Assembly: GCF_000337775.1 (NCBI RefSeq) | Contig: NZ_AOLQ01000021.1 | Coordinates: forward strand, 1 to 64,000 | Origin: Haloarcula vallismortis ATCC 29715 | GTDB taxonomy: Archaea > Halobacteriota > Halobacteria > Halobacteriales > Haloarculaceae | Direction of reading: 5' to 3' | DNA length: 64,000 nucleotides | Part shown: positions 41,029 through 49,890 of the stretch, one piece after another | Numbering within the stretch: position 1 is the stretch's first letter | Layout: each line of letters opens with the position of its first letter | Notes under the pieces: generated by a model | Told to the model about the DNA's origin: nothing | The model's database searches: none | The model's input: the letters and a program-made list of their open reading frames with translations, nothing else | Translations under genes and position numbers: made by a program

Positions 41029-43401
41029 CTAGTCGCCAGTCCCGTCGGGGGCCGAACGCGTGGCACGTTCCCCGGCGACACCGGCGGTATCGCCGCGGTC
41101 GTCTCCCTCCCCACTGGTGTCGAACTGGTCGACAGTTGCGGCCAGCGAGTCAGCGCGGTCGCGGAGTTCGTCTGCGCTCTGGGCGATCTCAGCGACGGAT
41201 GCGGACTGCTCCTCGGCGGCCGCCGACACCTGCTCGGCGTCTTCCGTCACGTTCTGGCTGATTTCGGACACCCCATCGACGCGGTGGACGACGCTCTGTG
41301 TCGCGTCAGCCTGGTCTTCGGTGGCATCCGCAATCTCCTGAATGCCATCGTTGGCGTTCTCGATTGCGTCGACGGTATCCTCGATGGCATCGGCCGCCTC
41401 GCGGACAGTCTCGACGCCGGTGTCGATGTGGTCGCTGGTCGCGCGGATATCCGTCACAGTCTCGTCGGTCTCTGTCTGTACGGTCGCGATTTCGGCTTCT
41501 ATCTCCGCCGCCGCCTCTTTGGTCTCCTCTGCGAGGCTCTTGACCTCGTCCGCGACAACGGCGAAGCCCTCGCCGTCCTTGTCGGCACGGGCGGCCTCGA
41601 TGTTGGCGTTCAGGGCGAGCATATTCGTCTGCTCGGCGATATCCGTGATGAAATCGACAATCTCGCCGATGTCGTCCATGCGCTCTTGCAGGTCGAGAAT
41701 CTGGTCGACCGCGTCCGCCGAGCGGGACTCGATCTCGGCCATGTCATCGATGGCCGACTCGGCGGCTTCCCGGCCCGTTTCGCCACGGTCGACGGCTTCT
41801 CTGGCCGTCTCTGCAACCGTTGTCGACGACGCTGCGACCTCCTCGATGCTCGCCGATAGCTCGTCCATCTCGGCGGCAGCTTCCTCAAGGTCGTCGTGCT
41901 GTCTGATAGCGCCGTCGGCAATCTCCTGTATGCGGTCACTGACGGTCTGGCTCGTCGTCTCGATCTCCTCGGCTCCAGTCGCGACCTCGATTGTGGCGTT
42001 TGCAACTTCGTCGGCGAACGCTGCGACCTCGCTGACGGTGGCTTCGAGACCATCGAGCATCGCGTTGAACTCCACTGCGACTTCACGCATCGCCGTCTCT
42101 TCTGCGTCCTCGTCGAGTCGCTTCGTGAGGTCACCGTCGGCGATGTCCTGCATCACCGCGCTGTACTCGGAAGCGCGCTCTTGCAGACGCTGGCTGGCTT
42201 CCTCCGCCTCTGCCCGTGCGTCCTCCGCTTCCGTACGCAGTTCTTCGGCCTCCGCCCGCGCCGTCTTCGCTTCCTCAACTGCGTCCTCCGCTTCCTGAAT
42301 GCGGTTCTGGAGGGACATCCGCATGTCGTCGAAGGTGCCGTAGAGGCGACCGATTTCGTCGGCGCGGTTCGTTGCGAGGTCGACATCGAAGTCGCCGCTC
42401 TCGATGCGTTCGGCACGGTCCCGCAACTGCTTCAGGGGGTCGACCGTGCGCTTCCCGAGCACGAGGCCGACAGCCGACAACGAAACGAGCGCCAGCAGTA
42501 CAAGCAGCCCGACCGTCTGCCCGACCGTATCCCGGACACTGAACGCCTGCGCCGTATCCAGACTGGTCACTGTGACCCAGTTCGTGTTCGGGACGGGCGC
42601 GAACGCGTACACGCGACCATCGGAAACCGCTGTCACCGGTGCTGCGGTGCCGTTCGCATCACGGATTGCCGCGAGACTCCCACTGTGGGTGTCGGCATCG
42701 AACTCGCGGTCTATGTTCAGTACCGTCTCGTCGTTGGTATTCAGAATCGTGGTTTCCTTCGTTGAGTTTGCATCGCTGAGCCGGTCGACCTGACTCTGAA
42801 TACGCGTGACGACGACGAGGTGCGAGCCGTCACGCTTCGGGACCGAGCTAGCGAACGCCATCACGGGTTCGTCGTTGAGGACCGGCGAGCGGTACGACCG
42901 GCTACTCGACCACACCTGACTGTTGTTTCCGGGCCCCTCTGGCACCTCGGCGCTCGTCCACGGCGCGTCAAGTTCGGACAGCGACCGCCCCTCTAGCGGG
43001 AGTTCCGTGCTGGCGACCACCTCGCCACGAGTGTCGTTTACGAGATGCATACTGACAACATCGTCAGGCAGTAGCTGGTCTTGCAGGAGGATGTACGCTG
43101 CAGCCCGCCGGTCGCTACGGAGCGGTTCACCCTGCGAAACAGAGCGTGTGTGCGTGCGTTGCTGTTCGACCCACGATCCGATAGCGTCCCCTTCCAGATG
43201 GCTTGTTTCGGCGAGCTGTCCGGTCGTCTGGCGCTCGACCGCTGTCGATGTCGCCTGGAACGTGAACGCGCCGGCACCCGCAATGACGAGCAACACGGCA
43301 AGGAACGCAACAGCGAACTTCGCAGCGAACCGCTGTCGTATGAACTCCGGGGCGACCCGATCAAGCGCGCTCGCCAGTCCGTCGAGTGGGCCACCCGCCA
43401 T
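41029..43401 (-). CDS. Methyl-accepting chemotaxis transducer (Htr type)
   Basis: A 790-residue chemoreceptor. The order is TM1 (about 28-50), an extracellular sensory domain of about 250 residues of dCache-like layout (LNIDREFDADTHSGSL, RVYAFAPVPNTNWVTVTSL), TM2 (about 300-325), a HAMP domain, a helical coiled-coil linker, a second HAMP-like segment, and the highly conserved signalling domain with IAEQTNMLALNANIEAARADKDGEGFAVVADEVKSLAEET-type sequence, which binds CheA/CheW. Helices flanking it carry Glu/Gln pairs for methylation. It is translated in a TGATG overlap with the upstream BMP lipoprotein gene. Confidence 0.92.
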   Translation of the reverse strand: MAGGPLDGLASALDRVAPEFIRQRFAAKFAVAFLAVLLVIAGAGAFTFQATSTAVERQTTGQLAETSHLEGDAIGSWVEQQRTHTRSVSQGEPLRSDRRAAAYILLQDQLLPDDVVSMHLVNDTRGEVVASTELPLEGRSLSELDAPWTSAEVPEGPGNNSQVWSSSRSYRSPVLNDEPVMAFASSVPKRDGSHLVVVTRIQSQVDRLSDANSTKETTILNTNDETVLNIDREFDADTHSGSLAAIRDANGTAAPVTAVSDGRVYAFAPVPNTNWVTVTSLDTAQAFSVRDTVGQTVGLLVLLALVSLSAVGLVLGKRTVDPLKQLRDRAERIESGDFDVDLATNRADEIGRLYGTFDDMRMSLQNRIQEAEDAVEEAKTARAEAEELRTEAEDARAEAEEASQRLQERASEYSAVMQDIADGDLTKRLDEDAEETAMREVAVEFNAMLDGLEATVSEVAAFADEVANATIEVATGAEEIETTSQTVSDRIQEIADGAIRQHDDLEEAAAEMDELSASIEEVAASSTTVAETAREAVDRGETGREAAESAIDDMAEIESRSADAVDQILDLQERMDDIGEIVDFITDIAEQTNMLALNANIEAARADKDGEGFAVVADEVKSLAEETKEAAAEIEAEIATVQTETDETVTDIRATSDHIDTGVETVREAADAIEDTVDAIENANDGIQEIADATEDQADATQSVVHRVDGVSEISQNVTEDAEQVSAAAEEQSASVAEIAQSADELRDRADSLAATVDQFDTSGEGDDRGDTAGVAGERATRSAPDGTGD

Positions 43402-44543
43402 CAGGCACCACCCGTACTGGCGCGCTCAGTGGGGACGACGATGTCGCCAGCAGCGATCTGTTCCCGCGATGTCGACAGCGCCTCCCTGACGTCGTCGGGA
43501 ATTGCCGGTTCGAGGGAGGTACCGTAGACGACGCCGACGCCGTCACTATCCAGCCCCAGAGAGACGACCTCACCTGCGGGGAGGCTGTCTGCGACCGTCG
43601 CCGTCGCCGCGTCGTAGACCGCGACGTTCACTCGCTTGACCATGCTCGCGAGCACGACGTCCGCGTACCGAGGGTTGCTCCGTGACTGGTCTGAGTCGAC
43701 CCCGATTGCGTACCGGCCATGTGCCTGTGCGGCCTGGAAGATGCCAACACCTGCGCCACCTGCTGCGTGGTAGACGATGTCCGCTCCGTCGTCGTACATC
43801 TCGGCTGCGATGTCGCGGGCACCCTGCACGTCGTCGAAGTTCCCGAGATACTCCGTGAGGACATCGACGTCCGCGTTGGCGTGCTCGACGCCGGCTCTGA
43901 AGCCGGCTTCGAACTTGTGGATGAGCGGCTGGTCGAGGCCGCCGATAAACCCGACGGTCGTCTCATCCGGGTTCGTCGCACCCGCACCGAGGTCGACATC
44001 TCTGGTCGTGAGCAGCCCAGCGAGGTTCCCGGCCTGAAACGACCCCTCGTGTTCGCGGAACACGTAACTCGCCACGTTGTCGGCATCCACGACAGAGTCG
44101 ACGATCATGAACTGCTGGTCCGTGTACTCCGGTGCGACCTCAGACAGCCCCTCGGCCTGCAGGAAGCCGATACAACAGATCAGGTCGTATGACGGGCTCG
44201 TCGAACCCGCTAGCTCGGCCTGTACGTCGGCGAATCCGGCGACACTGCCTGGCTCGTGGTTCGTGTACTCGACCCCGTCATCGAGGCGTGCGCGCTGAAT
44301 GCCGCGGTTCGCCGCATCGTTGAACGAGCGGTCATCGAGCCCACCCAGCGCGTACACCATTCCGACAGTTGCCGCCGCATCGCTCTCATCGATGGCGCTT
44401 TCGGTCGCCTGCTGGCTGCTGCCCTCAGCCTCTTCGCTCCCCCCGAAATTCTCGAAGCGGCTTGCACAGCCAGCGAGCGTTGCGGTCGCGGCCGCGCTGC
44501 CGCTGGCGAGAAGACGCCGTCTTGTGATTTTTTGCTCGCGCAC
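43401..44543 (-). CDS. BMP/PnrA-family substrate-binding lipoprotein
   Basis: A 380-residue lipoprotein exported folded through Tat: twin-arginine RRR (8-10) followed by a lipobox LAGC with Cys26. The mature part follows the BMP family (PnrA/MED-like periplasmic binding protein): VGMVYALGGLDDRSFND, DLICCIGFLQAEGLSEVA, TTVGFIGGLDQPLIHKFEAGFRAG and DIVYHAAGGAGVGIFQAA. In bacteria PnrA-type proteins bind purine nucleosides. Its gene runs directly into the transducer gene with a one-base overlap, as in haloarchaeal BasB-BasT and CosB-CosT pairs where the lipoprotein delivers a ligand signal. It is probably a chemotaxis receptor and not a transport component, since no ABC permease is present. Confidence 0.9.
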   Translation of the reverse strand: MREQKITRRRLLASGSAAATATLAGCASRFENFGGSEEAEGSSQQATESAIDESDAAATVGMVYALGGLDDRSFNDAANRGIQRARLDDGVEYTNHEPGSVAGFADVQAELAGSTSPSYDLICCIGFLQAEGLSEVAPEYTDQQFMIVDSVVDADNVASYVFREHEGSFQAGNLAGLLTTRDVDLGAGATNPDETTVGFIGGLDQPLIHKFEAGFRAGVEHANADVDVLTEYLGNFDDVQGARDIAAEMYDDGADIVYHAAGGAGVGIFQAAQAHGRYAIGVDSDQSRSNPRYADVVLASMVKRVNVAVYDAATATVADSLPAGEVVSLGLDSDGVGVVYGTSLEPAIPDDVREALSTSREQIAAGDIVVPTERASTGGA

Positions 44544-44699
44544 GGGTATTCTATTCTGAGTGAATCAGGTATATCAGCAAAAACTACGGGTTCCAATTCT
44601 CGACACTGATACTAATACCACACCAATGCCGCCTCATTTCAGTTCCACCCCGGTTTGCGAACCTTCTTAGGCCAGTGGGCATAACCACTGTCCACTCAA

Positions 44700-46796
44700 A
44701 TGGCGACCGCCGAGAACACCGAACTCATCGACCGCTTCGAGGAGTTCTACCGCAACTACTACCGCAACGAGATCGGTGAGCTCGCCCAGAAATACCCGAA
44801 CGACCAGAAGTCGCTGTACATCGACTGGGACGACCTCTATCGCTTCGACCCGGACCTGGCCGACGACTATCGGACGAAGCCCGAACAGATTCAGGAGTAC
44901 GCCGAGGAGGCCCTTCGACTGTACGACCTCCCGGTCGACGTCTCGCTCGGCCAGGCCCACGTCCGCGTCCGGAACCTTCCCGATTCGGAAGACATTCGTG
45001 ACCTGCGCCACGAGCACCACGGCAACCTCGTTGCCGTCAGAGGTATCATCCGGAAGGCGACCGACGTGCGCCCGAAGGTTATCGAGGCGGCCTTCGAGTG
45101 CCAGCGCTGTGGGACGCTCACGCGCATCCCTCAGACCGCCGGCGACTTTCAGGAACCACACGACTGTCAGGGCTGTGAACGGCAGGGGCCGTTCCGGCTC
45201 AACACCGACCAGTCCCAGTTCATCGACGCCCAGAAGCTCCGCGTGCAGGAATCTCCCGAGGGACTGCGCGGCGGGGAGACGCCCCAGTCAATCGATATCA
45301 ACATCGAGGACGACATCACGGGCCACGTCACCGCCGGTGACCACGTCCGCGTGACCGGCATCCTCAAACTCGACCAGCGGGGCAACGACAACGAGAAGTC
45401 CCCGATGTTCGATATCTACATGGAGGGCGTCAGCGTCGAAATCGAGGACGAGCAGTTTGAAGACATGGAGATCACCGATGCCGATAAAAAGGAAATCGTC
45501 GAACTCTCCAGCGAACCCGACATCTACGACAAGATGGTCGGGGCCATCGCCCCCTCCATCTACGGCTACGAGAAGGAGAAGCTCGCGATGATGCTCCAGC
45601 TCTTCTCGGGCGTGACCAAGGAGCTACCTGATGGCTCTCGGATACGTGGTGACCTCCATATGTTGCTGATAGGGGACCCAGGAACCGGGAAATCTCAGAT
45701 GCTATCATATATCGAGAATATCGCACCCCGCTCTGTCTACACCTCTGGTAAAGGCTCATCAAGCGCGGGGCTTACCGCGGCCGCCGTCCGCGACGACTTC
45801 GGCGACGGCCAGCAGTGGACGCTGGAAGCGGGCGCGCTCGTGCTCGCAGATCAGGGCATCGCCGCTATCGACGAACTCGATAAGATGTCCCCAGAAGACC
45901 GGTCGGCGATGCACGAGGCGCTGGAGCAGCAGCGCATCAGCGTCTCGAAGGCCGGAATCAACGCGACGCTCAAATCCCGCTGTTCGCTGCTGGGCGCGGC
46001 CAACCCCAAGTACGGCCGCTTCGACCAGTACGAACCCATCGGCGAGCAGATCGACCTCGAACCGGCGCTCATCTCCCGGTTCGACCTCATCTTCACCGTG
46101 ACGGACAAGCCCGACGAGGAGAAAGACCGCAACCTCGCCGAGCACATTATCCAGACCAACTACGCCGGTGAACTCCACACGCATCGGACGGAGAACCCGA
46201 CCTCGAACTTCAGCGAGGAGGAAGTCGGGACCGTCACTGAGGAGGTCGCGCCGACCATCGAGCCGGACCTCCTCCGGAAGTACGTCGCCTACGCAAAGCG
46301 TAACTGCTTCCCGACGATGACCGAGGAGGCGAAATCGCGCATTGAGGACTTCTACGTCGACCTGCGGCTCAAGGGGCAGGACGAGGACGCGCCGGTACCG
46401 GTCACCGCCCGGAAACTGGAGGCGCTGGTCCGGCTTGCCGAGGCGTCTGCCCGGATTCGGCTGTCGGACACTGTCGACGAGGCTGACGCTGACCGGGCGG
46501 TCGACATTGCCCATTACTGCCTGAAGGAGATCGGTGTCGACCCCGAGACTGGCGAGTTCGACGCCGACGTGGTCGAGACCGGCCAGTCGAAGACTCAGCG
46601 CGACCGCATCCAGAACATCAAGGGCATCATCTCGGACATCGAGGACGAGTACGACGAGGGCGCACCCGCCGACGTGGTCATCGAGCGTGCAGAGGAGGTC
46701 GGTATCGACGAGTCGAAGGCCGAACACGAGATCGACAAGCTGAAACAGAAAGGCGAGGTGTACGAGCCCCGCACCGACCACCTCCGAACGACCTGA
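44700..46796 (+). CDS. mcm: MCM replicative helicase
   Basis: The archaeal MCM helicase, 698 residues. N-terminal domain with zinc-binding cysteines (CQRCG ... CQGCE near 128-160) and OB fold, then the AAA+ domain with Walker A GDPGTGKS (325-332), Walker B region IAAIDELDKM, the arginine finger region ISRFDLIF, and a C-terminal winged helix. No intein is present. The stretch 45621-45778 around Walker A and the TSGKGSSSAGLT block uses A/T-ending codons far more than its surroundings, although the protein is normal. It diverges from the BMP lipoprotein gene, and a small gene follows one base after its stop. Confidence 0.95.
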   Translation: MATAENTELIDRFEEFYRNYYRNEIGELAQKYPNDQKSLYIDWDDLYRFDPDLADDYRTKPEQIQEYAEEALRLYDLPVDVSLGQAHVRVRNLPDSEDIRDLRHEHHGNLVAVRGIIRKATDVRPKVIEAAFECQRCGTLTRIPQTAGDFQEPHDCQGCERQGPFRLNTDQSQFIDAQKLRVQESPEGLRGGETPQSIDINIEDDITGHVTAGDHVRVTGILKLDQRGNDNEKSPMFDIYMEGVSVEIEDEQFEDMEITDADKKEIVELSSEPDIYDKMVGAIAPSIYGYEKEKLAMMLQLFSGVTKELPDGSRIRGDLHMLLIGDPGTGKSQMLSYIENIAPRSVYTSGKGSSSAGLTAAAVRDDFGDGQQWTLEAGALVLADQGIAAIDELDKMSPEDRSAMHEALEQQRISVSKAGINATLKSRCSLLGAANPKYGRFDQYEPIGEQIDLEPALISRFDLIFTVTDKPDEEKDRNLAEHIIQTNYAGELHTHRTENPTSNFSEEEVGTVTEEVAPTIEPDLLRKYVAYAKRNCFPTMTEEAKSRIEDFYVDLRLKGQDEDAPVPVTARKLEALVRLAEASARIRLSDTVDEADADRAVDIAHYCLKEIGVDPETGEFDADVVETGQSKTQRDRIQNIKGIISDIEDEYDEGAPADVVIERAEEVGIDESKAEHEIDKLKQKGEVYEPRTDHLRTT
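45621..45778 (+). other. Codon-usage island inside mcm at the MCM intein sites
   Basis: By hand count about 25 of 52 codons here end in A or T (for example cta, ata, tca, tct, aaa). The 27 codons just upstream (45540-45620) have none, and the downstream codons again end mostly in G or C. The protein sequence is unchanged in character, so only synonymous or near-synonymous changes are involved. The patch runs from just before Walker A through the GKGSSSAGLT block. Confidence 0.85.
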
Positions 46797-46797
46797 T

Positions 46798-47070
46798 ATG
46801 GACCGTATTTCCGCACTCCGTAACATCGAGGAGGCGCTGGCCGACTTCGAGGCCGGGTCGAAGTCGCTCGGCGATCTCGAACGGGACGTTCGCGGGACCC
46901 TCCGGACCTACGCGACTGAGTTCGAGGGTGACCTGCAGGCCTACCGGGCAACCGGCGGAGCCGCCGTTGACGGGCTCGTCGTCCTTGCGCCGTCCGAGAC
47001 AGCAGCCCGCGAACGGGTTCGGGACCTCGTTTCGGACGTCGGGGAATTTACCGTTACAGCCGTCGAGTAA
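46798..47070 (+). CDS. Small helical protein following mcm, unknown function
   Basis: A 90-residue acidic protein (DRISALRNIEEALADFEAGSKSLGDLERDVRGTLRTYATEF) with an alpha-helical N-terminus and a C-terminal alpha/beta part ending VTAVE. It starts one base after the mcm TGA, so the two are almost certainly co-transcribed and perhaps co-translated. No known domain is recognised. Constant proximity to MCM suggests a link to replication but this is not proven. Confidence 0.7.
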   Translation: MDRISALRNIEEALADFEAGSKSLGDLERDVRGTLRTYATEFEGDLQAYRATGGAAVDGLVVLAPSETAARERVRDLVSDVGEFTVTAVE

Positions 47071-47235
47071 GGCGTTCTCTAGTACTGCAGTTTCTGTCGG
47101 TGTCCCCCACATCCTGTGCGCAGTGTTGACTCTCGAATACGACCCCCTATCTTTCTCACCGGTTCCAATATATATTCACTCTAAAGCACATTCAATTCAG
47201 TAAAATTTTATAGCAATAATAGCAATGTCTACCCA
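47071..47235. other. A/T-rich intergenic region ahead of the MinD operon
   Basis: The spacer is A/T rich from about 47165 to 47230 (tatatattcactctaaag and taaaattttatagcaat). It contains TATA-like sequences suitable for the promoter of the four-gene operon starting at 47236. No gene was found. Confidence 0.6.
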
Positions 47236-47571
47236 GTGCTACTCGTCGTCACGTACTCCCGGCCGGCACGCAGAGACCTGCGGAACGTCTGTCGTGCCCA
47301 CGAAGATTGTGTCGTTCGGCAGTTCGGGAGAGCAGCGCTGTTTTCCGGAACCGAGTTCGGGGCGTTTCAGGCGCTCCGGCTCCACGAGAAACACGGGCTT
47401 GACGTTCAGATTGAGCGTGTCGAGCCATTCGAACCGACAGATGCCCCGACGCACGTCCGTGAAGCGGCCAAACGGTACGAGTCGCGCGAGGAACCGGCGA
47501 CGCCCTACGAGCGGTTCGCGTCGGGACGTGACCTCCCGGATCCGGACCAACTCCGAGGCGTCGACCTGTGA
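47236..47571 (+). CDS. Unknown protein, first gene of a four-gene operon
   Basis: A 111-residue protein starting at GTG 47236 (LLVVTYSRPARRDLRNVCRAH). The first half has a pattern of strands and a short helix; the second half is charged and rich in Arg/Glu. An ATG at 47225 is in a different frame. Its stop overlaps the next start (GTGA), so translation is coupled to the coiled-coil gene. I do not know the family, though I recall related genes in the same position in other haloarchaea. Confidence 0.68.
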   Translation: MLLVVTYSRPARRDLRNVCRAHEDCVVRQFGRAALFSGTEFGAFQALRLHEKHGLDVQIERVEPFEPTDAPTHVREAAKRYESREEPATPYERFASGRDLPDPDQLRGVDL

Positions 47572-48377
47572 AGCTCCGCATCGCTGGAACCACTTATACG
47601 GGTGCTGTCGTCGACCTCCGAACCCGAAACGTCGACGGTCGGACCATCGCCGCAAGTATCAGTGGACAGCGGTGCTTGCCAGTCGTCTCCTGCCCGGAAC
47701 CCCCGTCTGTGTACGCTTACGCCGGGCACATCCACTCGTCGATGGGACTGCGAACGCGGACTGCACTCGCGGCCGCCGCCCGGTCACGGGGATACGAAAC
47801 GCCGCAGGACGACGCTATCGCTGAGTGCCGCGCCCAGCTGGCCGAGCTCGAATGTTCGCCGCCGGAGCTACCGGCCCCTGTCGACCCGGTCCCGGAGTCG
47901 ACCATCGACGGCCTGCAGGAAGCGGTCGCGACCCATCGCGGTCGTCTCACCGCTCGGCAGGCGGTCGGGGCGGACGACGGGGCGGCACAGGCTGACCTCC
48001 GGGATGCGGCGACGGAACTGAGCGAACGGGAGACGCGTCGGGCTGCCGCCAGAGAGACCCGTGAACTCCGCCGGGAGCGGGCACGCGCCTACCGGGATTC
48101 GCTGGAGGAACAACGTCGGCTTGCCGACGAACTGGCCAACCTCCGGCGGAGCGCTCGGGCGACCCTCGTCGACCGATGCGCCGAGCCGTTCGCTCGGGCC
48201 ATCGAAGCTGTTCCGGGGCCGGACCCGGACAGCCCGCTCGACGCCGATCCAGTAACGGCCGCGCTGGGCGTGCTCCGGTTCGCGAAGACGCCCGCACCGG
48301 TCGTCCTCGGGGCGGATCGGTTCAGGTCGCCGACGGCTGCATCGGACTGTCTCGATGCCCCTGTCATCCGCTGCTGA
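47568..48377 (+). CDS. Coiled-coil protein, second gene of the operon
   Basis: A 269-residue protein starting at GTG 47568. An N-terminal beta-rich part (1-70) is followed by a long coiled coil (about 80-205) rich in Arg, Glu, Ala and Leu (RETRELRRERARAYRDSLEEQRRLADELANL), and a C-terminal short domain (about 215-269) that includes APVVLGADRF. The coiled coil probably makes a dimer or binds the operon's ATPase. No enzyme motif is seen. Confidence 0.68.
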   Translation: MKLRIAGTTYTGAVVDLRTRNVDGRTIAASISGQRCLPVVSCPEPPSVYAYAGHIHSSMGLRTRTALAAAARSRGYETPQDDAIAECRAQLAELECSPPELPAPVDPVPESTIDGLQEAVATHRGRLTARQAVGADDGAAQADLRDAATELSERETRRAAARETRELRRERARAYRDSLEEQRRLADELANLRRSARATLVDRCAEPFARAIEAVPGPDPDSPLDADPVTAALGVLRFAKTPAPVVLGADRFRSPTAASDCLDAPVIRC

Positions 48378-48409
48378 GGTTTAAATCAGAAGGCCGGGCC
48401 ACCGTCCCT

Positions 48410-49177
48410 ATGGTTACCTTCGACTGTCGCGCCGAGCGAGTCGACGGCGTGACGCTCGTCACGGCGACCGTCGGCGACGTTACCGAACCGACTCGAATCA
48501 CTGTTCGGAACTGTCTCGATGGCCCTCTCTGGCCGCCGAGAAAGCAGGGCGTTCCAGAGGCCGGCTGGACCGGGAACGGCTTCGAGGGCGTCGTCGGCCC
48601 GGGAACGCACGCGCTCGGGTACGCGACGCCGGCCCCACGATCTGACCAGCCGGCGGAGCTGGTGCGTGCCGAGCCGACGCCCGATACGCCCCCGGCGGAC
48701 GAGCGATTCGACTCCGCAGATGCCGTCCTCAGGGAACTGGGCGACCCGTCACCGCCTGCTGATGCTGTGCCTGCAGGCGAGCCGTCGCAGGCGGCCGAAG
48801 CCACGAGTCGGCGGTCGAATGAATCCACGGTCGAACAGGAGATGGACCCGCAGCGAGCGACCGTCAAATCGCCAGCAGAGTCGAGGACTGCGCCCGGCCA
48901 GCAGTCGGACCAGCGGCTCCCCGACGCTGTCTCGCAGTGGCTCGAAACCGTCGCTCGACGCGTCGACCGCGCAGAGCGGCTGGCTGAGGCGGACTCGCTG
49001 TCGGCGGCGACGGCTGCGGTTCGCGCAGCGGACGGCATTTCCGGCGTCCGGGCGGTTTCGGAACGCGGCGATACCGACGAACAAATGCTCCGGGCGCTGG
49101 CCCGGCGGGCCGAGCGGCTCGCCGACAGACGAGCAGCCGCCACGGTGCCGACCGAAACGCTCTCTCGCCTCGCATGA
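48410..49177 (+). CDS. Unknown protein, third gene of the operon
   Basis: A 255-residue protein with an N-terminal beta-rich domain (about 1-85: VTFDCRAERVDGVTLVTATVG and GYATPAP), an acidic, disordered linker (85-175), and a C-terminal helical segment (about 178-250) with SQWLETVARRVDRAERLAEAD. The N-terminal pattern is faintly like the second gene's N-terminus (both have strands and a Leu/Val core). The true start ATG 48410 is in the spacer after the preceding gene. Its stop overlaps the ATPase gene (ATGA). Confidence 0.65.
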   Translation: MVTFDCRAERVDGVTLVTATVGDVTEPTRITVRNCLDGPLWPPRKQGVPEAGWTGNGFEGVVGPGTHALGYATPAPRSDQPAELVRAEPTPDTPPADERFDSADAVLRELGDPSPPADAVPAGEPSQAAEATSRRSNESTVEQEMDPQRATVKSPAESRTAPGQQSDQRLPDAVSQWLETVARRVDRAERLAEADSLSAATAAVRAADGISGVRAVSERGDTDEQMLRALARRAERLADRRAAATVPTETLSRLA

Positions 49178-49890
49178 TTCTGGCAGTCACCGGCGGCAAG
49201 GGCGGCGTCGGCAAGTCGACGATTGCGTACAATCTCGCGGCAGAACTCGATGGACTCGAACGGGCTGATAACAGGGGCTCGCTCTCGAACGCAAACGCGG
49301 GGAGCGTCGTCGTCGACGGCGACCTCGGGATGGCGGACCTCCCGTCCAGTCACGGTCCCGACCTGCACGATGTGCTCGCCGACCGCGCCGACCCACACGA
49401 GGCTGTCCGCGCAGACGGCCCCGTGACCCTCGTTCCCTGCGGACGGACGCTGGCCGGCGCTCGAAGTGCCGATTTGCAGGCCCTCACAGACGTATTCGCC
49501 GCGCTGGAGCGGACCTATCGCTGGGTCATCGTCGATTCACCGGCCGGCTTACACGCCGACGTGGGACTGCCCCTTGCAGCCGCCGACGCCGCGGTACTCG
49601 TCACGACACCGGAAGATGCGGCCCTCGCCGACGCGCTCCGGGTTCGGGCGCTGGCCCGTGAACTCGACGCCGGACTCTGTCGGGTCGTCCTCAACCGTGC
49701 AGGCCCAGACCCTGCGACTGAGGCCGTTGCGGATCGGTTCGGTGCGCCAGCCGTCGCAGTGCCGGAGAGCGAGCCGCTGGCGACGGCGCAGGCGCATGGA
49801 CAGCCGCTTCGAGAAACAGCGCCGGAAGCATCAGCCTGCAACTCGCTTGAAGCGCTTGTTGACGCCGTTTACTCCTGTAGCTCGGTGTAG
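49174..49890 (+). CDS. MinD/ParA-family ATPase
   Basis: A 238-residue deviant-Walker P-loop ATPase. The motif KGGVGKST is at residues 9-16, the Walker A' DGDLGMADL at about 49-57, and a switch II-like VDSPAGL at about 120. It lacks the C-terminal amphipathic membrane-targeting helix of true MinD, ending LEALVDAVYSCSSV. These ATPases position proteins on nucleoid or membrane. Together with the preceding coiled-coil proteins it may form a positioning or assembly system. It shares a 4-base overlap with the third gene and its 3' end overlaps the convergent tfb gene by 22 bases. Confidence 0.85.
   Translation: MILAVTGGKGGVGKSTIAYNLAAELDGLERADNRGSLSNANAGSVVVDGDLGMADLPSSHGPDLHDVLADRADPHEAVRADGPVTLVPCGRTLAGARSADLQALTDVFAALERTYRWVIVDSPAGLHADVGLPLAAADAAVLVTTPEDAALADALRVRALARELDAGLCRVVLNRAGPDPATEAVADRFGAPAVAVPESEPLATAQAHGQPLRETAPEASACNSLEALVDAVYSCSSV

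Noticed and set aside
45658-45700. Intein within mcm
   Set aside because: The coding sequence runs through Walker A without insertion; no splicing motifs or extra length are present.
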